From Allosphingosinicella deserti (GTDB taxonomy: Bacteria; Pseudomonadota; Alphaproteobacteria; Sphingomonadales; Sphingomonadaceae), in NCBI RefSeq assembly GCF_003012735.1, contig NZ_PXYI01000003.1, positions 744,001 through 808,000 of the forward strand: a stretch of 64,000 nucleotides of DNA, written 5' to 3'. Of this stretch, positions 8,441-16,685 are shown piece after piece (position 1 is the first letter of the stretch; every line of letters starts with the position of its first letter). Both the position numbers and the translations under genes were made by a program. The notes under the pieces were generated by a model. It was not told where the DNA came from. It searched no databases and saw only the letters and a program-made list of their open reading frames with translations.

Positions 8441-9510
8441 CCTCTGGTCTCCAGAATCGGGGTTGCGGCCGGGCCGCAGCTGCTGTCGTTGCGCGATTTT
8501 CGCGCGGAAATAAGGGCCTGGGCGGCGTCGAGCACCGGCCGACCTTCGAGACCGAAGGCGGCGAGTTGGTCGGCCTGCAAGCGTGCATACTCGCCGTAAA
8601 GACGATCGAAGCTTGCCTGCTCGGATGCGGGCAGCGGCTGGAACTGGATGCCATGTTCGCGACCGAACGCGATTCCCGCCTGTTCCGCCTTGAGGATTTC
8701 CCGCCCGAGCGCGGCTTCCCAGACCGGCTTCGACGCCGCCAGCAAGGCCTGCAGATCCGCAGGGAGCCGGCGCCATGCCCGATCGGACATCGCGCGCGCG
8801 GGATAGGCGCCGCGGCTGAAGTGTACACTGGTGAAATAGCGCGCGACTTCGGAGAAATGAAGGCTGCGGATCGTGTCGGCCGGAGCGACGACCCCGTCGA
8901 TCACGCCCTTGGCGAGCGCTGAATAGACTTCTCCCATCGGCATGTTGACCGGATCCGCGCCGAGCCGCTTCAGCACGTCGATCGCATCGCTCTGGGCACG
9001 CAGGCGCAGGCCCTTGAGATCGGCAAGCGAGCGCACCGGGCGGTTGCGCGTCAGGACCCCGGGAAAGTTGCCGCCCTGAACCGCCAGCACGTGCAAGCCT
9101 TCGAGTTCGTCGCCGAAGGCGGGGAATTTCGCCGCGAGGCAGTCATAGACCCGGACCTGATCGGCGAGATCCACGACCCCGCCGTAGAAGCCGGACTGGG
9201 CGCGCAGCATGTGGGCCCCGCCGCGCGAATAGATCGGCGTGATCAGCCCGATGTCCGCAACGCCATGGCGGATCTCGACCATGCTCATGTCCGACGAGAT
9301 CAGCGCGCCCGCCCAGAAGGGCTTGAACGCGATGCGCCCGCCGCTCGCTTTCTCGACGTGGCGCATCCATTCGATATCGGCACGGCTGAACGGATGTGTC
9401 GGCGGATAGGGACTGGCATAGGTCAGCACATGATCGGCGGCCGGCGGCGGCGGCGAGCAGGCCGACGCGACGGCGGCAAGGATCAGCAGGAACAAGGTGC
9501 GCATGATCAT
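8437..9510 (-). CDS. TRAP transporter substrate-binding protein (DctP family), probable lipoprotein
   Basis: About 357 aa from the ATG at 9510 (a second ATG at 9504 is equally possible). The N-terminus MIMRTLFLLILAAVASACSP looks like a lipoprotein signal with the cysteine at the processing site, so the protein is probably anchored in the periplasm. The mature part has DctP features: YASPYPPTHPFSRADIEWM, the substrate-binding block LKGLRLRAQSDAIDVLKRLG with the conserved arginine that binds a carboxylate in many DctP proteins, and VNMPMGEVYSALAKGVIDG. This points to an organic acid ligand. It overlaps the large permease gene and the CoA-transferase gene by ATGA, so acid uptake and CoA activation are co-expressed. 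Confidence 0.9.
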   Translation of the reverse strand: MIMRTLFLLILAAVASACSPPPPAADHVLTYASPYPPTHPFSRADIEWMRHVEKASGGRIAFKPFWAGALISSDMSMVEIRHGVADIGLITPIYSRGGAHMLRAQSGFYGGVVDLADQVRVYDCLAAKFPAFGDELEGLHVLAVQGGNFPGVLTRNRPVRSLADLKGLRLRAQSDAIDVLKRLGADPVNMPMGEVYSALAKGVIDGVVAPADTIRSLHFSEVARYFTSVHFSRGAYPARAMSDRAWRRLPADLQALLAASKPVWEAALGREILKAEQAGIAFGREHGIQFQPLPASEQASFDRLYGEYARLQADQLAAFGLEGRPVLDAAQALISARKSRNDSSCGPAATPILETRG

Positions 9511-10811
9511 GCTCCCGTCACTTGGGGCAGCCAAAGGGTGAGGGCGGGGACGGCGATGATCAGACCGAGATGAAGGAAGTCGGCGACCAGGAAGGGAATG
9601 ATCCCGCGGAAGATCGTGCCGAGCGGGATGTCCTTCGCCATCGCCTGGATGACGTAGACGTTGAGGCCCAACGGCGGGTGGACGAAGCCGATCTCCATCG
9701 TGCGGACCAGGAAGATGCCGAACCAAATCGGGCTGAAGCCGAGATCGACGGCGATCGGCAGGAAGATCGGCGTGGTCAGCAGCATCAGGGCAAGCCCGTC
9801 GAGGAACGAGCCGAGCAGCAGCAGCACCAGCGCCATGACGATAATCGCGACGATGGGGCTGGCGTGGAAATCGGTGACCGCGCCTGACAGCACGTCGGTG
9901 ATGCCCGTGACGCTGATGAAGGTGGCGAACAGGATCGCACCGATGATCACGACGTAGATCATGCCGGTGGTGCGCAGGGTCGCGCGCAGCGCTTCGCCGA
10001 ATGCGGCGCGGTTGAAGCCGCCGCGCAGGGTCCACAGAAGCAAGGCGGCGACGACTCCGACGCTTGCCGCTTCCGTCGGCGTGAACCAGCCGACCATCAG
10101 GCCGCCGATGACGAACACGATCAGCAGCAGGATGTCGATGATCTTGCGCAGCGCCGGCAGCCGGTCGCGCCACGGCACCCGCTGTGCGCTCGGCCCCAGT
10201 GCCGGCTTGACTGCGCACAGGATCGCGATCGCGATCATGTAGAACAGGGCCTGGCTGAGGCCCGGAATGATGGCGGCGGCGAACAATTTGCCGATCGATT
10301 GCTCGGCGATGATCCCGAACACGATCAGTGCCCCCGATGGCGGGATCAGCGATCCCAGCGTGCCGCCGGCGGCGAGCGCGCCGGCCGCGAAGCCGGGATG
10401 GTAGCCGGCCTTGCGCATCTCGGGGAGCGCGACCGAGCTGATCGTCGCGACCGTGGCGAGGCTCGATCCGCTGATCGCCCCGAAGCCGGCGCAGCCGCCG
10501 ATCGAGGCCAGAGCGAGGCCACCGCGGCGATGGCCGACGAATTTGGCGGCGACGTCGAAGAAGTCGCGGCTCGCGCCGGCGGCGAAACAGATATGCGCCA
10601 TCAGCAGGAACAGCGGCAGCACGCCCAGTTCGTACTTCGAGATCGTCTCGAACGAGACGACGCCGCTCTTGATCAACGCCGCCTCGGGCGAGATCAGCAG
10701 GGCAAGGCCGCCGATCCCGACCAGCGCCAGGCTGACCCCGATCGGAACGCCGAAGGTCAGCAGCACCAGCAGCAGCGCGATTCCGGCAAGGCCGATCAAT
10801 TCGGGGATCAT
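9507..10811 (-). CDS. TRAP transporter large permease (DctM family)
   Basis: A 434-aa, very hydrophobic protein with about a dozen predicted membrane helices, starting at the ATG at 10811 (MIPELIGLAGIALLLVLLTF); the longer upstream frame has no family similarity. Typical DctM blocks are present: GFGAISGSSLATVATISSVA, LAAGGTLGSLIPPSGALIVF and GWFTPTEAASVG. This is the ion-coupled translocation subunit of a TRAP transporter, working with the DctQ and DctP products encoded on either side. Both gene junctions are ATGA overlaps. Confidence 0.95.
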   Translation of the reverse strand: MIPELIGLAGIALLLVLLTFGVPIGVSLALVGIGGLALLISPEAALIKSGVVSFETISKYELGVLPLFLLMAHICFAAGASRDFFDVAAKFVGHRRGGLALASIGGCAGFGAISGSSLATVATISSVALPEMRKAGYHPGFAAGALAAGGTLGSLIPPSGALIVFGIIAEQSIGKLFAAAIIPGLSQALFYMIAIAILCAVKPALGPSAQRVPWRDRLPALRKIIDILLLIVFVIGGLMVGWFTPTEAASVGVVAALLLWTLRGGFNRAAFGEALRATLRTTGMIYVVIIGAILFATFISVTGITDVLSGAVTDFHASPIVAIIVMALVLLLLGSFLDGLALMLLTTPIFLPIAVDLGFSPIWFGIFLVRTMEIGFVHPPLGLNVYVIQAMAKDIPLGTIFRGIIPFLVADFLHLGLIIAVPALTLWLPQVTGA

Positions 10812-11329
10812 GCGGAATGCCTCCCCGCCGCGCGGACGAAGGCCGATCGCAGGAAGAGAACGGCGATCAAAAGGGCCGCGGCGATCCACAACATCCGGAG
10901 CCAGCGGAGCGGAATGCCGAGCAATTCCGTCTGTTCGAAGCCGGACCACAGATCGGACGCGACCCAGATCGATCCTGCCGCCACCAGCAGGAAGAGCAAG
11001 GCGCCGAGCAAAGCTGCGCCACGGGCGAGCCGCTCGGCCGTCGCCGGCCTCAGCCGCTCGGTGAGGATGTGCACCGATGCGTGGGCTCCGACGATCGTCG
11101 CCGCGACCATCGCCGAAGAGGCGATCAGCACCACGGCCGCCTGGACGACCTCGATTGAGCCGAGCAGGTGGAAGCCGGTGTGGCGGCCTGCCACCGCGAT
11201 TGCATCCGCGGCGGTGGCGATCAGCAGCCCGGCCGAACCGATCCAGTAAGCGGCATGGCCGAGCCGGCCGAGGCCGGCCTCGGGAGGCGGCGCGAGCGGC
11301 GGCTCGAGCGACTCCGTCTCGGCCGTCAT
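10808..11329 (-). CDS. TRAP transporter small permease (DctQ family)
   Basis: A 173-aa protein from the ATG at 11329 with four hydrophobic segments (GSAGLLIATAADAIAVAG, VVQAAVVLIASSAMVAATIV, a third around LLGALLFLLVAAGSIWVA, a fourth around LWIAAALLIAVLFL), the usual DctQ topology. GAHASVHILTERL in the middle matches the conserved DctQ loop. It is the first structural gene of the operon. Its start codon overlaps the stop of a tiny upstream ORF (11326-11364), and that ORF, not dctQ, carries the strong ribosome-binding site. This suggests translational coupling. Confidence 0.85.
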   Translation of the reverse strand: MTAETESLEPPLAPPPEAGLGRLGHAAYWIGSAGLLIATAADAIAVAGRHTGFHLLGSIEVVQAAVVLIASSAMVAATIVGAHASVHILTERLRPATAERLARGAALLGALLFLLVAAGSIWVASDLWSGFEQTELLGIPLRWLRMLWIAAALLIAVLFLRSAFVRAAGRHSA

Positions 11330-11364
11330 TGCGCTTGATCCCGCATGGTCTTGATGCGCATCAT
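11326..11364 (-). CDS. Possible 12-codon leader ORF coupled to the dctQ-like gene
   Basis: Reading leftward, a strong ribosome-binding site (GGAGAGG, about 11368-11374) precedes ATG at 11364 by about 3-5 bases. The ORF encodes MMRIKTMRDQAQ and stops with a TGA that overlaps the dctQ ATG (ATGA). The dctQ start itself has no comparable site. The peptide shows no run of one amino acid that would suggest attenuation. It may simply load ribosomes for the operon. Without conservation data this is a moderate call. Confidence 0.4.
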   Translation of the reverse strand: MMRIKTMRDQAQ

Positions 11365-11442
11365 TTCCTCTCCGGGCACCTGTTTGCGGCGCTGTCGGTT
11401 TCAGTCTCTTGAGCGGACCGTCCGAGTTGCAGAATAACGAAA

Positions 11443-11463
11443 TGGTATGATAGATCAACTATC
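11443..11463. promoter_or_regulatory. Candidate operator in the TRAP operon / marR divergent region
   Basis: Contains TGGT at 11443-11446, an 8-bp spacer and TCAACT at 11455-11460. It overlaps a perfect inverted repeat GATAG-N5-CTATC at 11449-11463. Read toward the TRAP operon the core is AGTTGA-N8-ACCA. The same AGTTGA-N8-ACCA arrangement lies on the other side of marR in front of the TonB receptor (12022-12039), and a variant occurs at 32779. It is the obvious candidate for binding by the MarR product. Confidence 0.5.
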
Positions 11464-11490
11464 TGTTTCAACAACCGTGTCGATAGGGAA

Positions 11491-11991
11491 ATGCGTGAGA
11501 GGAAGATCGTGAAGAACCCGTCGCGTGCCGTGGCGCCGCGCCCGGGTGCGCTGAACCTTGGCCGACTCGGCGAGTTCGTCGGCTTTCGATTGCGCCGGGT
11601 TCAGAACCAATTGTCCAAGGACTTTGCGTCGGCGACGGCGGATCGCGGTCTTCGCGCCGGCCTGTTCTCGTCGCTGTCGCTGATCGCCGCCAATCCGGGC
11701 CTCTCGCAGAACGAACTCTCGCGGGAGATCGGTCTCGACAAGTCGGTGACCGTGGCGATCGTCGACGAGCTGGAGCGCTCGGGATGGGCGGTGCGCGAGC
11801 GATCCGAGACGGATCGGCGACGTCACGCGCTGCACGCGACTGCCGCCGGCGAGGCCTATCTGGAGGAGTTGTTCGGGATCCTGGAGCAGACCGAGAATGC
11901 CGTTCTCCACCAGCTCTCACCAGCGGAATTGCTGCTGCTCAGCGAGTTGCTCGACCGGATGTATGCCGCCGCCTTGCACGAGGACTCCTGA
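11491..11991 (+). CDS. MarR family transcriptional regulator
   Basis: A 166-aa winged-helix protein. Helix-turn-helix: GLSQNELSREIGLDKSVTVA; wing: VRERSETDRRRHALHATAAG with the DRRRH signature of MarR proteins; flanking helices for dimerisation. MarR proteins are usually repressors released by small aromatic or carboxylic ligands. It is encoded between the divergent TRAP/CoA-transferase operon and the co-directional TonB receptor/esterase operon. Matching candidate operators lie on both flanks, so it probably controls both. Confidence 0.9.
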   Translation: MRERKIVKNPSRAVAPRPGALNLGRLGEFVGFRLRRVQNQLSKDFASATADRGLRAGLFSSLSLIAANPGLSQNELSREIGLDKSVTVAIVDELERSGWAVRERSETDRRRHALHATAAGEAYLEELFGILEQTENAVLHQLSPAELLLLSELLDRMYAAALHEDS

Positions 11992-12021
11992 TTTCCGTCG
12001 CAGAACGTTACTGAAAATAAC

Positions 12022-12047
12022 AGTTGACTAAATCCACCATATTGGAC
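12022..12047. promoter_or_regulatory. Candidate operator in front of the TonB receptor/esterase operon
   Basis: On the coding strand this reads AGTTGACTAAATCCACC followed by ATATTGGAC: AGTTGA at 12022-12027, 8-bp spacer, ACCA at 12036-12039, then ATTGG. It repeats the core of the site at 11443-11460 in the same orientation relative to the controlled gene. TTGACT within it could also serve as a -35 element, but no convincing -10 follows at 17 bp. Confidence 0.45.
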
Positions 12048-12065
12048 GAGACTTCCCGGACCTGA

Positions 12066-12104
12066 GGGGCTCGGCGCCCCGGCGGGACGGCGAAGACGCC
12101 GCCC
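12066..12104 (+). other. Two GC-rich hairpins in the TonB receptor 5' leader
   Basis: GGGGC-TCGGC-GCCCC (12066-12080) is followed by CGGCG-AAGA-CGCCG (12088-12101) with a short extension. They lie between the candidate operator and the receptor start. They may terminate marR readthrough or form a structured leader. No known riboswitch consensus was recognised. Confidence 0.35.
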
Positions 12105-12210
12105 GGCAGGCGAAGGTGAGAGGGTGCCCAGGTCGGTCCGCGATGCGCGGGCGCGCTCCCCTTCGGCAATGCGAGCTTGCGACGCCGGCACACCGGCGGG
12201 GAGGATTTCG

Positions 12211-14940
12211 ATGGCCGTTTCTGCACTTCTTCGTTCCGGTGGTTCGCTGCTTGCTGTGATGGCGGCGCTCGGATCGGCTAATGCTTCCGCGCAACAGGCG
12301 GCCGGCCAGGCCAATGCACAAGCTGCCGAGCAGGCGCCTTCCACGGCCGACGAAGGTCCCGCCCCTGCGGGCGCAGACGTCGTCACCGATCAACCGGGGA
12401 TCGTCATCACGGGAAGCCGCGTCCGCGGCGCTGCGCCGGTGGGCTCCACCGTCACCCTGCTCGGGCGCGAAGACATCGTGCAATCCGGGCAGGTGACGAT
12501 CGATCGTGCGATCAAGGAGCTTCCGCAAGTCTTCGATCTCGGCGTCAGCGAGAATTCGCGGGGTCAATCCGGAGGCTCCGGCAACATCGTCTACGGCAAT
12601 TCCATCAACCTGCGCGGCATCGGGCCGAATGCCACCCTGATCATCGTCGACGGCCACCGCGTCGTGAACAATGGCCGTTCCACCGATCCGTCGATCCTGC
12701 CGACGCTCGGCGTCGAGCGCGTCGAAATCGTCGCCGACGGCGCCTCGGCGATCTACGGCTCGGACGCGGTCGCCGGCGTGGTCAATCTGATCCCGCGCCG
12801 CAACCTCGACGGCGTCGAAGCCTTCGCCCGCGCCGGCGTTTCCGACGACGGTGCCTATCACGAATATTCGTTCGGTGCGGCCGCCGGGATCAAGTTCAGC
12901 CGCGGACAGGCGATGATCGCCTACGAGCATGTCGAACGAACCAATCTCAACGGCGACGATCGCAGCTTCTTTCGCTCGAACCAGACGGCGTCGGGCGGCC
13001 GCGACTACAGCGTGACACGCTGCGCACCCGGGACGATCCGCGCCGGTGGGATCAGCTATGCGATTCCCGCGGGCGGCGTGACACAGGCGGGTGCCGCAGG
13101 ACTCGTGCCCGGAACAAGCAACCGCTGCGATGATCTTCAGGGGCAGGATCTGGTTCCGGCCCAGAGCTATGATAGCGTCAACGGCACCTTCACCTTCGAG
13201 GTGACCGACTGGCTCACCCTGTTCGCGGACGGGTTCTACAGCCGGCGCGAGTTCGAACGCAATCCGGCCTACGGGAACGCGACGCTGAACGTACCGCAGA
13301 CCAACGCCTTCTTCGTACGGCCGCCGGGTTTCACCGGAACGAGCTATTCGCTCGATTACAACTTCCGCAACGATGCGCCGCGCAACTTCAATTTCGGACA
13401 CGGCGAAAGCTGGCAGGTGACTCCCGGCGTGCGGATCAAGCTTCCGCACGAATGGCAGTTCGAGGCCCTGGTCGGCCATGGCAAGACCGACGACGATGCG
13501 GTCCAGCTCACCGGCGTCGGAAACGCCGCGCTGAATGCCGCTCTGGCGAGCAGTGATCCGGCGACCGCCTTCGATCCTTATGGCCTCGGACGCACCCGTC
13601 CGGAGACTCTGGCCCGCATCTTCAACCAGATTTCGTATAGCCCCACGGTCGGCCATTTCACCGGCTACGAGGCCCGGCTGAACGGCAGCCTGTTTCATCT
13701 GCCCGGTGGCGATGTACGGGCCGCGTTCGGCTATGAAGGCCAGGAATTCACCATCGATCTCGGCCGTGCGGTCGGCAATCCCGGCACGCCCGTCGTCTTC
13801 CGCACCTTCGATCGGCGGGTGGATTCCGGCTATGCCGAATTGCTGGTCCCGATCTTCGGCCAGGAGAATGAGACAGCCGGCTTCCGACGGCTCGAGATCA
13901 ACGCCGCTGTGCGCTACGACCGCTACTCCGATGTCGGCGACACCACGAACCCGAAGATCGGAGTCAGCTGGTCGCCGTTCGAGGGCATGACGTTGCGGGG
14001 CAGCTACGGCACCTCGTTCCGTGCGCCGACGCTTCCCCAGATCTACGGCAACAGCAATCAGCTGTTCGTCCAGAATTATCAGAACCCCGCGGGCGGCGCG
14101 CCGATCGTCGGCGTCGCCCAGTCGGGCGGCAATCTCGATCTCAGACCCGAGACTGCCGAGACATGGTCGATCGGCGCGGACTTCGAGCCGGTCGATCGCC
14201 TCCGCCTGTCGCTGACCTATTTCAACGTCGACTATCGCAACCAGGTCATCGCTCTGCTTTCCGATCTCGCGGTCCTGACCCGGCTCAGCCAGTTCGACGG
14301 AACCGGACTGATCCTGCAGGGAACTCCCGCCGGGCAGCGGGTCGCGCAACTGATCGCCGATGGCCTTCCGGTCGCGGGCGCGCTCCCTGGCGGCAGCCCG
14401 CTCAACGTCAACGTCTTCGTTGATGGCCGAAGCCAAAACCTCGGAAGCTCGGTGACCAAGGGGATCGATTTCCAGGCGAACTACTCGCTGCCGACGGCGT
14501 CCGCGGGCACCTTCCGCGTCAATGTCAGCGGCACCTATCTGACCGGCTTCGAGACCGGCCAGACCCCGACTGCCCCGATCATCGATCAGCTCAACCAGAT
14601 CTTCCAGCCGCTCCGCTTCAAGGCGCGCGCCTCGCTCGGCTGGGAGAAGGGGCCGTTCACCGCAATGATCCGTGCGACCCACCTCAACGGCTACAAGAAT
14701 ACCGCGATCACGCCGAACGAGCGCGTGAAGAGCTACACTCCGGTCGACCTGAACCTCTCGTGGCAGGTGGGCGATGACGCCAAGCCGATGACCTTCGGAA
14801 TCGAAGTCCGCAATCTGTTCGATACCAAGCCGCCCTACGTCAATCTTGCCCCGAGCGTGAACGGCAGCGGCGGCTACGATGCGACGACCACCGATCCGAT
14901 CGGCCGGCTGTTCGCGGCGAGCGTGAGGAAGACATTCTGA
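12211..14940 (+). CDS. TonB-dependent outer-membrane receptor
   Basis: The start was set at the ATG at 12211, which has GGGGAGGA 7-14 bases upstream and begins a clear signal peptide (MAVSALLRSGGSLLAVMAAL ending ANASA). The longer frame from 12124 has none. The 909-aa product has an N-terminal extension rich in Gln/Ala, a plug domain (GIVITGSRVRG, NSINLRGIGPNATLIIVDG, ADGASAIYGSDAVAGVVNL) and a 22-strand type barrel ending in RLFAASVRKTF with terminal Phe. Cysteine pairs in extracellular loops (RCAPGT, NRCDDL) are notable. Such receptors use TonB energy to import ligands too large for porins. The stop overlaps the next start (TGATG), linking it to three exported hydrolases that probably process its ligand. 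Confidence 0.93.
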   Translation: MAVSALLRSGGSLLAVMAALGSANASAQQAAGQANAQAAEQAPSTADEGPAPAGADVVTDQPGIVITGSRVRGAAPVGSTVTLLGREDIVQSGQVTIDRAIKELPQVFDLGVSENSRGQSGGSGNIVYGNSINLRGIGPNATLIIVDGHRVVNNGRSTDPSILPTLGVERVEIVADGASAIYGSDAVAGVVNLIPRRNLDGVEAFARAGVSDDGAYHEYSFGAAAGIKFSRGQAMIAYEHVERTNLNGDDRSFFRSNQTASGGRDYSVTRCAPGTIRAGGISYAIPAGGVTQAGAAGLVPGTSNRCDDLQGQDLVPAQSYDSVNGTFTFEVTDWLTLFADGFYSRREFERNPAYGNATLNVPQTNAFFVRPPGFTGTSYSLDYNFRNDAPRNFNFGHGESWQVTPGVRIKLPHEWQFEALVGHGKTDDDAVQLTGVGNAALNAALASSDPATAFDPYGLGRTRPETLARIFNQISYSPTVGHFTGYEARLNGSLFHLPGGDVRAAFGYEGQEFTIDLGRAVGNPGTPVVFRTFDRRVDSGYAELLVPIFGQENETAGFRRLEINAAVRYDRYSDVGDTTNPKIGVSWSPFEGMTLRGSYGTSFRAPTLPQIYGNSNQLFVQNYQNPAGGAPIVGVAQSGGNLDLRPETAETWSIGADFEPVDRLRLSLTYFNVDYRNQVIALLSDLAVLTRLSQFDGTGLILQGTPAGQRVAQLIADGLPVAGALPGGSPLNVNVFVDGRSQNLGSSVTKGIDFQANYSLPTASAGTFRVNVSGTYLTGFETGQTPTAPIIDQLNQIFQPLRFKARASLGWEKGPFTAMIRATHLNGYKNTAITPNERVKSYTPVDLNLSWQVGDDAKPMTFGIEVRNLFDTKPPYVNLAPSVNGSGGYDATTTDPIGRLFAASVRKTF

Positions 14941-16685
14941 TGCGCACAGTGGCTGTGGCGCTTGCGGCCGTTTGTCTCTCTATCGTCAGCGCTCCCGCGG
15001 TGGCCGGGAATGTGGTTCCGCCAGGCGCAGCTTTCGGCGCTTATGCATCGTCGCGCGCCTATACGGAGCAAATCTCCTCCACCTTCTATTTGCCGATGCG
15101 CGACGGCGTTCGCCTGGCGATGACCGTGTCGCGCCCGGCCCGCAACGGCAAGGCGATCGAGGGGCGCTTTCCGGTGATCTGGCATCACAGCCTGAGCGCC
15201 ACCCAGGAGCCGAATGACGGCACCGGGCCGTTCTCCGGCGGCTTCCGATCGATGCCGCAGCTCACCGATTTCGGCTATGTCGTCGTGCAGGTCGCGCGCC
15301 GCGGCAACGGCCAGTCGTTCGGGGAGCGGCGCGGCTATCATGATCGCAACGAGGCGCAGGATGCCTATGACGTCACCCAGTGGCTGGCGGGACAGCCTTG
15401 GTCGGACGGCAAGGTCGGTATCTACGGCTGCTCCAACACCGGTGATGCCGCGCTGCATGCCGTCTCGATGCGACCGCCGGCATTGAAGGCTGCCTTCATG
15501 GGCTGCTTCTCGTGGCACAAATATGATGCGTTCCGGCGCGGCGGCATCTTCGCCCAATGGGGCACCGGGCCGGCCCGCACCGTCGAAGAGGACATGAAGC
15601 AGAAGGCGGTAGACGCCGATCCGCAGAAGACATTGCTTCGCCAGGCCGCCGAGGAGCACCAGCGCTCCACGCCGCTGTTCGAGATGTGGAAGGGCATGCC
15701 CTACCGCGACAGTTACTCGCCGCTCGTCGCCAGCCGCTTCTGGGCGGAAGGGAGCGCCGCCCATTATGCCGATCAGATCCGCCGCTCCGGCGTCGCGCTC
15801 TATGTGGTCGGCGGGTGGATGGACGAATTGCGTGATCAGGGGCTGATCACCTTTCTCAACGTGCCCGGATCGCGGATCGTCATTGGTCCGTGGAAACATT
15901 GCGCCAACGACGATTTCCCGCTCGTCGAGGAAGCACACCGCTTCTTCGACGAGCATCTGAAGGGCATCGACACCGGTCTCCGCAACGCGCCGCCTATCCA
16001 CTATTTCGTCCAGAATGCGGGCACGGCCGGCGAATGGCGCAGTGCCGCGGCCTGGCCGGACGCGGCTGGAACGCTGACCAGCTTCGGCCTTGGCGCGGAT
16101 GGGACCTTGGGCGGCAAGGCAGGCGCCGGTTCCCCCCGTGCGCTCGACATCAAGTACGATGTCGCCTGTCCCGACCCCGGCAGCGGACCGTTTGCGCAGC
16201 CCTGTCACGTTCCCGGCGCGGGCATTTCTTATGCCGGGAAGCCGCTCGATGCAGAGACCGAGGTGACCGGCAGCGGCGTCGCCGATCTGTGGGTCTCCGC
16301 CGATGCCGCCGACGCCAATCTGTTCGCCTATCTCGAGGATGTCGCGCCGGACGGTACGATCCGGGTGATCACCGAGGGGCGTCAGAAAGCCTCGCTGCGC
16401 AAGACCGCCGAGGCGCCGTGGAGGCTGCCCGCGGGCGTGCCCTGGCATCGCGGCTTCGCCGAGGATGCCGAGCCGCTGGTCCCCGGCACGCCGGTGCGGC
16501 TCACCTTCGAGCTGATGCCGACATCATGGGTGTTCAAGCCTGGCCACCGCATCCAGATCACCGTCACCGGCGCCGATTATCGCGAGCGGGCGCGGGACAA
16601 GGCGGCGCTCGCCACATCCGTGCGTATCTATAGCGATCGTGCTCGTCTCTCGGCGGTGATGCTGCCGATCGTCTCCCGCAAATGA
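14940..16685 (+). CDS. CocE/NonD family (peptidase S15-like) exported hydrolase
   Basis: A 581-aa protein with a signal peptide (MRTVAVALAAVCLSIVSAPA), hence periplasmic or secreted. The X-Pro dipeptidyl-peptidase/cocaine-esterase fold is shown by FYLPMRDGVRLAMTVSRPA, the nucleophile elbow VGIYGCSNTGDAAL (serine in GCSNTG), VIGPWKHCANDDFP near the catalytic His, and a C-terminal jelly-roll domain (from about residue 400; DLWVSADAADANLFAYLEDV). Members cleave esters or Xaa-Pro peptides; the neighbouring esterases favour ester hydrolysis. It is coupled to the TonB receptor by TGATG and overlaps the next gene by 4 bp. Confidence 0.9.
   Translation: MRTVAVALAAVCLSIVSAPAVAGNVVPPGAAFGAYASSRAYTEQISSTFYLPMRDGVRLAMTVSRPARNGKAIEGRFPVIWHHSLSATQEPNDGTGPFSGGFRSMPQLTDFGYVVVQVARRGNGQSFGERRGYHDRNEAQDAYDVTQWLAGQPWSDGKVGIYGCSNTGDAALHAVSMRPPALKAAFMGCFSWHKYDAFRRGGIFAQWGTGPARTVEEDMKQKAVDADPQKTLLRQAAEEHQRSTPLFEMWKGMPYRDSYSPLVASRFWAEGSAAHYADQIRRSGVALYVVGGWMDELRDQGLITFLNVPGSRIVIGPWKHCANDDFPLVEEAHRFFDEHLKGIDTGLRNAPPIHYFVQNAGTAGEWRSAAAWPDAAGTLTSFGLGADGTLGGKAGAGSPRALDIKYDVACPDPGSGPFAQPCHVPGAGISYAGKPLDAETEVTGSGVADLWVSADAADANLFAYLEDVAPDGTIRVITEGRQKASLRKTAEAPWRLPAGVPWHRGFAEDAEPLVPGTPVRLTFELMPTSWVFKPGHRIQITVTGADYRERARDKAALATSVRIYSDRARLSAVMLPIVSRK

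Noticed and set aside
11455-11920. Minus-strand open frames opposite the MarR gene
   Set aside because: Arg/Pro/Ser-rich shadow translations without motifs; the plus-strand MarR product has a full winged helix.
12049-12210. A riboswitch (TPP- or cobalamin-like) in the TonB receptor leader
   Set aside because: A TGAGAGGGTGCCC string recalls the TPP element, but the remaining conserved core is missing and no cobalamin box is present; only simple hairpins can be supported.
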